A DNA stretch of 23,507 nucleotides from positions 1-23,507 of the forward strand of contig UQVV01000003.1 of the NCBI GenBank assembly GCA_900544635.1. Reading direction: 5' to 3'. The DNA is from an uncultured Cloacibacillus sp. Its GTDB lineage: Bacteria; Synergistota; Synergistia; Synergistales; Synergistaceae. Position 1 is the stretch's first letter. Every line of letters starts with the position of its first letter. A model generated the notes under the pieces. That model had not been told where the DNA came from. It saw only the letters and a list, made by a program, of their open reading frames with translations, and did not search any database. Below are positions 21,028 through 23,507 of the stretch, piece after piece. Made by a program: the position numbers and the translations under genes.

Positions 21028-22392
21028 ATGTCTGACAAAAATATGGCAAAGGAAAAATCTTTTACTGAGGGGCCGGTCACATATTCGCTGGTGATGTTCG
21101 CGCTGCCTGTGCTCGGCGCGCTCATTCTGCAGGCGGCCTACGGAGCGGTCGACCTGCTGGTCGTCGGGCGCTTCGGCGACGCTTCGAGCATAGCGGCGGT
21201 TGGCACGGCGAGCGCCTTTATGCAGATGGTGACGTTCGTGATTACGAGCCTCGCGATGGGTATAACTGTAGTCGTCGGCCATCACATCGGCGAAGGGCGG
21301 AGCGATTTGGCGGGCGACGCGGTCGGCGCGGCGGTCGTGCTTTTCGCCGTGCTCGGCGTCGTTATGACGGCGGCGCTTGAATTTTTCGCCGAGGACATAG
21401 CGTCGCTGCTGCGCGTCCCAGCGGAGTCGCACGCGAAGGCCGTAGTTTATCTGAGGATTTGCTGCGGCGGGACTCTGATAATCATTTTCTACAACGTGAT
21501 AAGCGCCGTTATGCGCGGAGCGGGCGACGCCAACACGCCGCTGCTGTTCGTCGGCGTTGCCTGCGCGGTCAACGTTGCGGGCGACCTACTGCTCACGGGG
21601 CTGCTCGGCATGGATGTCGCGGGCGTAGCTGTTGCAACCGTTTTCGCGCAGTTCGTCTCCGTCGCCGCGGCCCTCGCGTTTTTGCGGAAGCACAGGCCGC
21701 CGTTTGAATTTTCGCCGGAGCGCGTGCGCCTTCACCCGAGCGAGCTGCGAAGGATTCTGCGCGTCGGCGTACCGATCGCCCTTCAGGAGGCGACGGTACA
21801 GCTTTCTTTCCTCGTAATCAATATGGTCGTGAACGGCATGGGGCTTATGCCCTCGGCGGGCTACGGCGTCGCGCAGAAGGTCGTCTCGGTCATCATGCTT
21901 GTGCCGTCGTCGATTATGCAGAGCGTTTCGGCCTTCGTCGCGCAGAACATCGGCGCGGGGCGCGCGGACCGCGCCGTCAAGGGCGTCTTATCCGCAATAA
22001 CCGTCGGCTGCGGTCTCGGCGTCTTCATGTTCGGGGCGGGGTTCTCGGGTGGCGGCTTTCTGTCGTCGTTCTTTACGAGCGACGGCGGCGTAATCGCGCA
22101 GAGCGCGGCGTTCCTAAGGGGCTTTTCGCCCGAATGCGTGCTGACCTGCGTGCTTTTCAGCGTCATCGGATATTTCAACGGGCGCGGGAACAGCCTTCCC
22201 GTCATGGCGCAGGGCGTGACCTCGGCGCTGCTTGTGCGCATCCCGCTCTGCTTTTTCATGGCGTCGCTGCCGAACGCGTCTCTCACTCTCATCGGCCTCG
22301 CCACGCCTATTACCACCGTTTACGGAATCGTCTTCTTCGCTCTGTGCTTCGCGTGGATGAAGCGCGCGCGGCGCAGAGCATCCTTCATATAG
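21028..22392 (+). CDS. MATE-family efflux transporter
   Basis: This is a 454-residue inner-membrane protein with about 12 hydrophobic segments. The opening, PVTYSLVMFALPVLGALILQ followed by the VDLLVVGRFGDASSIAAVG block, is typical of the MATE (NorM/DinF-like) family, which exports cationic drugs and metabolites using a sodium or proton gradient. The second half repeats the pattern (HPSELRRILRVGVPIALQEA; PSSIMQSVSAFVAQNIGAGR). The C-terminus is short and basic. Start ATG 21028 has no strong Shine-Dalgarno (only GAAGCGAG well upstream); ATG 21043 is an alternative. It is divergent from fusA2, preceded by a repeat-rich leader, and ends at a bidirectional terminator. The substrate cannot be inferred. 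Confidence 0.92.
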   Translation: MSDKNMAKEKSFTEGPVTYSLVMFALPVLGALILQAAYGAVDLLVVGRFGDASSIAAVGTASAFMQMVTFVITSLAMGITVVVGHHIGEGRSDLAGDAVGAAVVLFAVLGVVMTAALEFFAEDIASLLRVPAESHAKAVVYLRICCGGTLIIIFYNVISAVMRGAGDANTPLLFVGVACAVNVAGDLLLTGLLGMDVAGVAVATVFAQFVSVAAALAFLRKHRPPFEFSPERVRLHPSELRRILRVGVPIALQEATVQLSFLVINMVVNGMGLMPSAGYGVAQKVVSVIMLVPSSIMQSVSAFVAQNIGAGRADRAVKGVLSAITVGCGLGVFMFGAGFSGGGFLSSFFTSDGGVIAQSAAFLRGFSPECVLTCVLFSVIGYFNGRGNSLPVMAQGVTSALLVRIPLCFFMASLPNASLTLIGLATPITTVYGIVFFALCFAWMKRARRRASFI

Positions 22393-22401
22393 CGGAACAA
22401 G

Positions 22402-22435
22402 AAAAAATCCCGGGGCTCGAGCCTCGGGATTTTTT
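22402..22435. terminator. Bidirectional terminator between MATE gene and gatB
   Basis: AAAAAATCCCG (22402-22412) pairs with CGGGATTTTTT (22425-22435), and GGC/GCC continue the stem to a TCGA loop; the single G/T pair inside is a wobble on the plus strand. The A-run on one side and T-run on the other give a U-tract in both directions. It serves the convergent MATE and gatB genes. Confidence 0.92.
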
Positions 22436-22467
22436 ATATGTCTGGGATTTTCCGGCGTAGCGGCGAA

Positions 22468-23507
22468 CTATTTCAGCTTTTCGGCAATCAGCCTCGCCGC
22501 CTCGGCGGGGTCGGCGCTTCCGCGCGTTTCGCGCATTACTAGGCCCTGGAGGAATTTCGCCTTCGCGCCTTTTTTGTCGGCGCCTTTTTTAATCGTTTCG
22601 ACGGCTTCGGGCTGCTCGGCGAATACCTTGTCGATGACTGCGGCGAGCGCGTCTCCGGTCATGCGTCCGCTGGCGGCTCCGCACTTCTTCATCGCGGCTT
22701 CGAGCGAGAGCTTTTCGCCGAACATTGCGGCGAGCACGTCTTTCGCCTGCGTGTTGGAGAGGTCGCGCTTCTCCACCTTCGCTATGAGCGTGCCGAGCTC
22801 TTTTGCGGGAATCGGGAACTGCGTGATGTCGAGCTGCTCTTCGTGGAGTATGCGCTGCACCTCCATGCGCGCCCAGTTCGCGGCCTTCGCCGCGGGCGCT
22901 CCGGCCTTCACCATATCTTCGTAGTAGTCGGCCATTTCGCGCTGCTCTGTGATCTGCTGGCTCTCCTCGAGCGAGAGGCCGTACTGCTCCATGAAGCGGT
23001 CGCGCTTGTCCCACGGCATCTCGGGCAGCGAGGCGCGGATGCGCTCCACGTAGTCGGGCTTCGCGTCTATCGGCGCGAGGTCCATCTCGACGTAGTAGCG
23101 GTAGTCGCGCGCGCCCTCTTTGCTGCGCATCGAGCGCGTGACGCCCGCCGCGTCGTCCCAGAGGCGCGTCTCCTGCACGAGAGTGCCGCCCTCGTCGAGC
23201 ACGCGGTTCTGGCGCGCGATTTCGTATTCGAGCGCGCGTTCTATCGATTTCAGCGAGTTTATGTTCTTGAGCTCGACGCGGGTGCCGAAGGAGCCGTCAG
23301 GGTTGCAGAGCGAGACGTTGACGTCGACGCGCAGCGAGCCGGACTCCATTTCGCCGTCGGAGACGTCGAGGTAACGCGCGAGCTGGCGTATCTGAGTGAC
23401 ATAGGCTATAGCCTCCGCCGGCGAGTTCATGTCAGGTTTTGAGACTATCTCGGAGAGCGGCATACCGCCGCGGTTGTAGTCGACGAGCGAGTAGGCCGCG
23501 CCCGAGA
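22468..23507 (-). CDS. gatB: Asp-tRNA(Asn)/Glu-tRNA(Gln) amidotransferase subunit B (GatB), 5' end cut by window edge
   Basis: GatB is the tRNA-binding kinase subunit of GatCAB, which turns Glu-tRNA-Gln (and Asp-tRNA-Asn) into the correct amide form. The 345 visible residues cover the later part of the catalytic cradle and the C-terminus: SLVDYNRGGMPLSEIVSKPD, then RVDVNVS, the GTRVELKNINSLKSIERALEYE block, DYRYYVEMDL, and the C-terminal YqeY-like tail domain ending RLIAEKLK. About 130-140 N-terminal residues lie beyond the right edge. The reading frame stays open to the edge, so the ATG at 23463 is an internal Met and not the start. gatA and gatC would be expected upstream. Its presence implies that Gln-tRNA and/or Asn-tRNA are made by the indirect route. 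Confidence 0.96.
   Translation of the reverse strand, partial: SGAAYSLVDYNRGGMPLSEIVSKPDMNSPAEAIAYVTQIRQLARYLDVSDGEMESGSLRVDVNVSLCNPDGSFGTRVELKNINSLKSIERALEYEIARQNRVLDEGGTLVQETRLWDDAAGVTRSMRSKEGARDYRYYVEMDLAPIDAKPDYVERIRASLPEMPWDKRDRFMEQYGLSLEESQQITEQREMADYYEDMVKAGAPAAKAANWARMEVQRILHEEQLDITQFPIPAKELGTLIAKVEKRDLSNTQAKDVLAAMFGEKLSLEAAMKKCGAASGRMTGDALAAVIDKVFAEQPEAVETIKKGADKKGAKAKFLQGLVMRETRGSADPAEAARLIAEKLK

Overview
The window is a compact, GC-rich bacterial chromosome segment made almost entirely of housekeeping genes. I see no rRNA, tRNA, CRISPR array, transposase, phage gene or toxin/defence cassette. Genes are tightly packed with short spacers or overlaps, many begin with TTG, Shine-Dalgarno sites are clear, and the promoters are ordinary sigma-70 types. 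The combination (UvrAB, FtsH, a Lon-like protease with an atypical N-terminal half, ClpB, HtpG, an EF-G-like second GTPase, GatB) together with the GC-rich, ATA-tolerant codon use would fit a free-living or gut anaerobe such as a member of Synergistota. That assignment is only a guess; the sequence does not prove a phylum.

Left part (1-4626, minus strand): uvrB and uvrA of nucleotide excision repair. uvrA is cut by the left window edge and starts with TTG inside the 3' end of uvrB, giving a 77-nt out-of-phase overlap. Next (4654-11642, minus strand) is a probable operon read as lon-like protease, nth (endonuclease III), tilS (tRNA-Ile lysidine synthase), hpt (hypoxanthine phosphoribosyltransferase), ftsH, then a hairpin terminator. 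lon/nth and nth/tilS overlap. tilS-hpt-ftsH is a widely conserved neighbourhood.

Middle part: a cold-shock gene (minus, TTG start, own promoter and terminator) is divergent from clpB (plus, strong TTGTTT-17-TATAAT promoter). clpB ends at a strong terminator and htpG follows with its own promoter and terminator. FtsH, the Lon-like protease, Csp, ClpB and HtpG therefore make a stress/protein-quality-control neighbourhood spanning about 12 kb.

Right part: a small unknown membrane-anchored protein and an MFS transporter (minus) lie downstream of an EF-G-like GTPase gene (minus). A strong terminator sits almost on top of the MFS ribosome-binding site. The EF-G-like gene is divergent from a MATE-family efflux gene (plus). 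Their shared 218-nt intergenic region holds paired repeats that look like regulatory sites. The window ends with the 3' three quarters of gatB (minus), converging on MATE through a bidirectional terminator.

No new multi-gene system is evident. The most interesting items are the uvrB/uvrA overprinting, the repeat-rich fusA2/MATE divergent region, the Lon-like protease with Arg in place of the Walker A Lys, the EF-G paralogue with altered G motifs, and the uncharacterised 146-residue protein.
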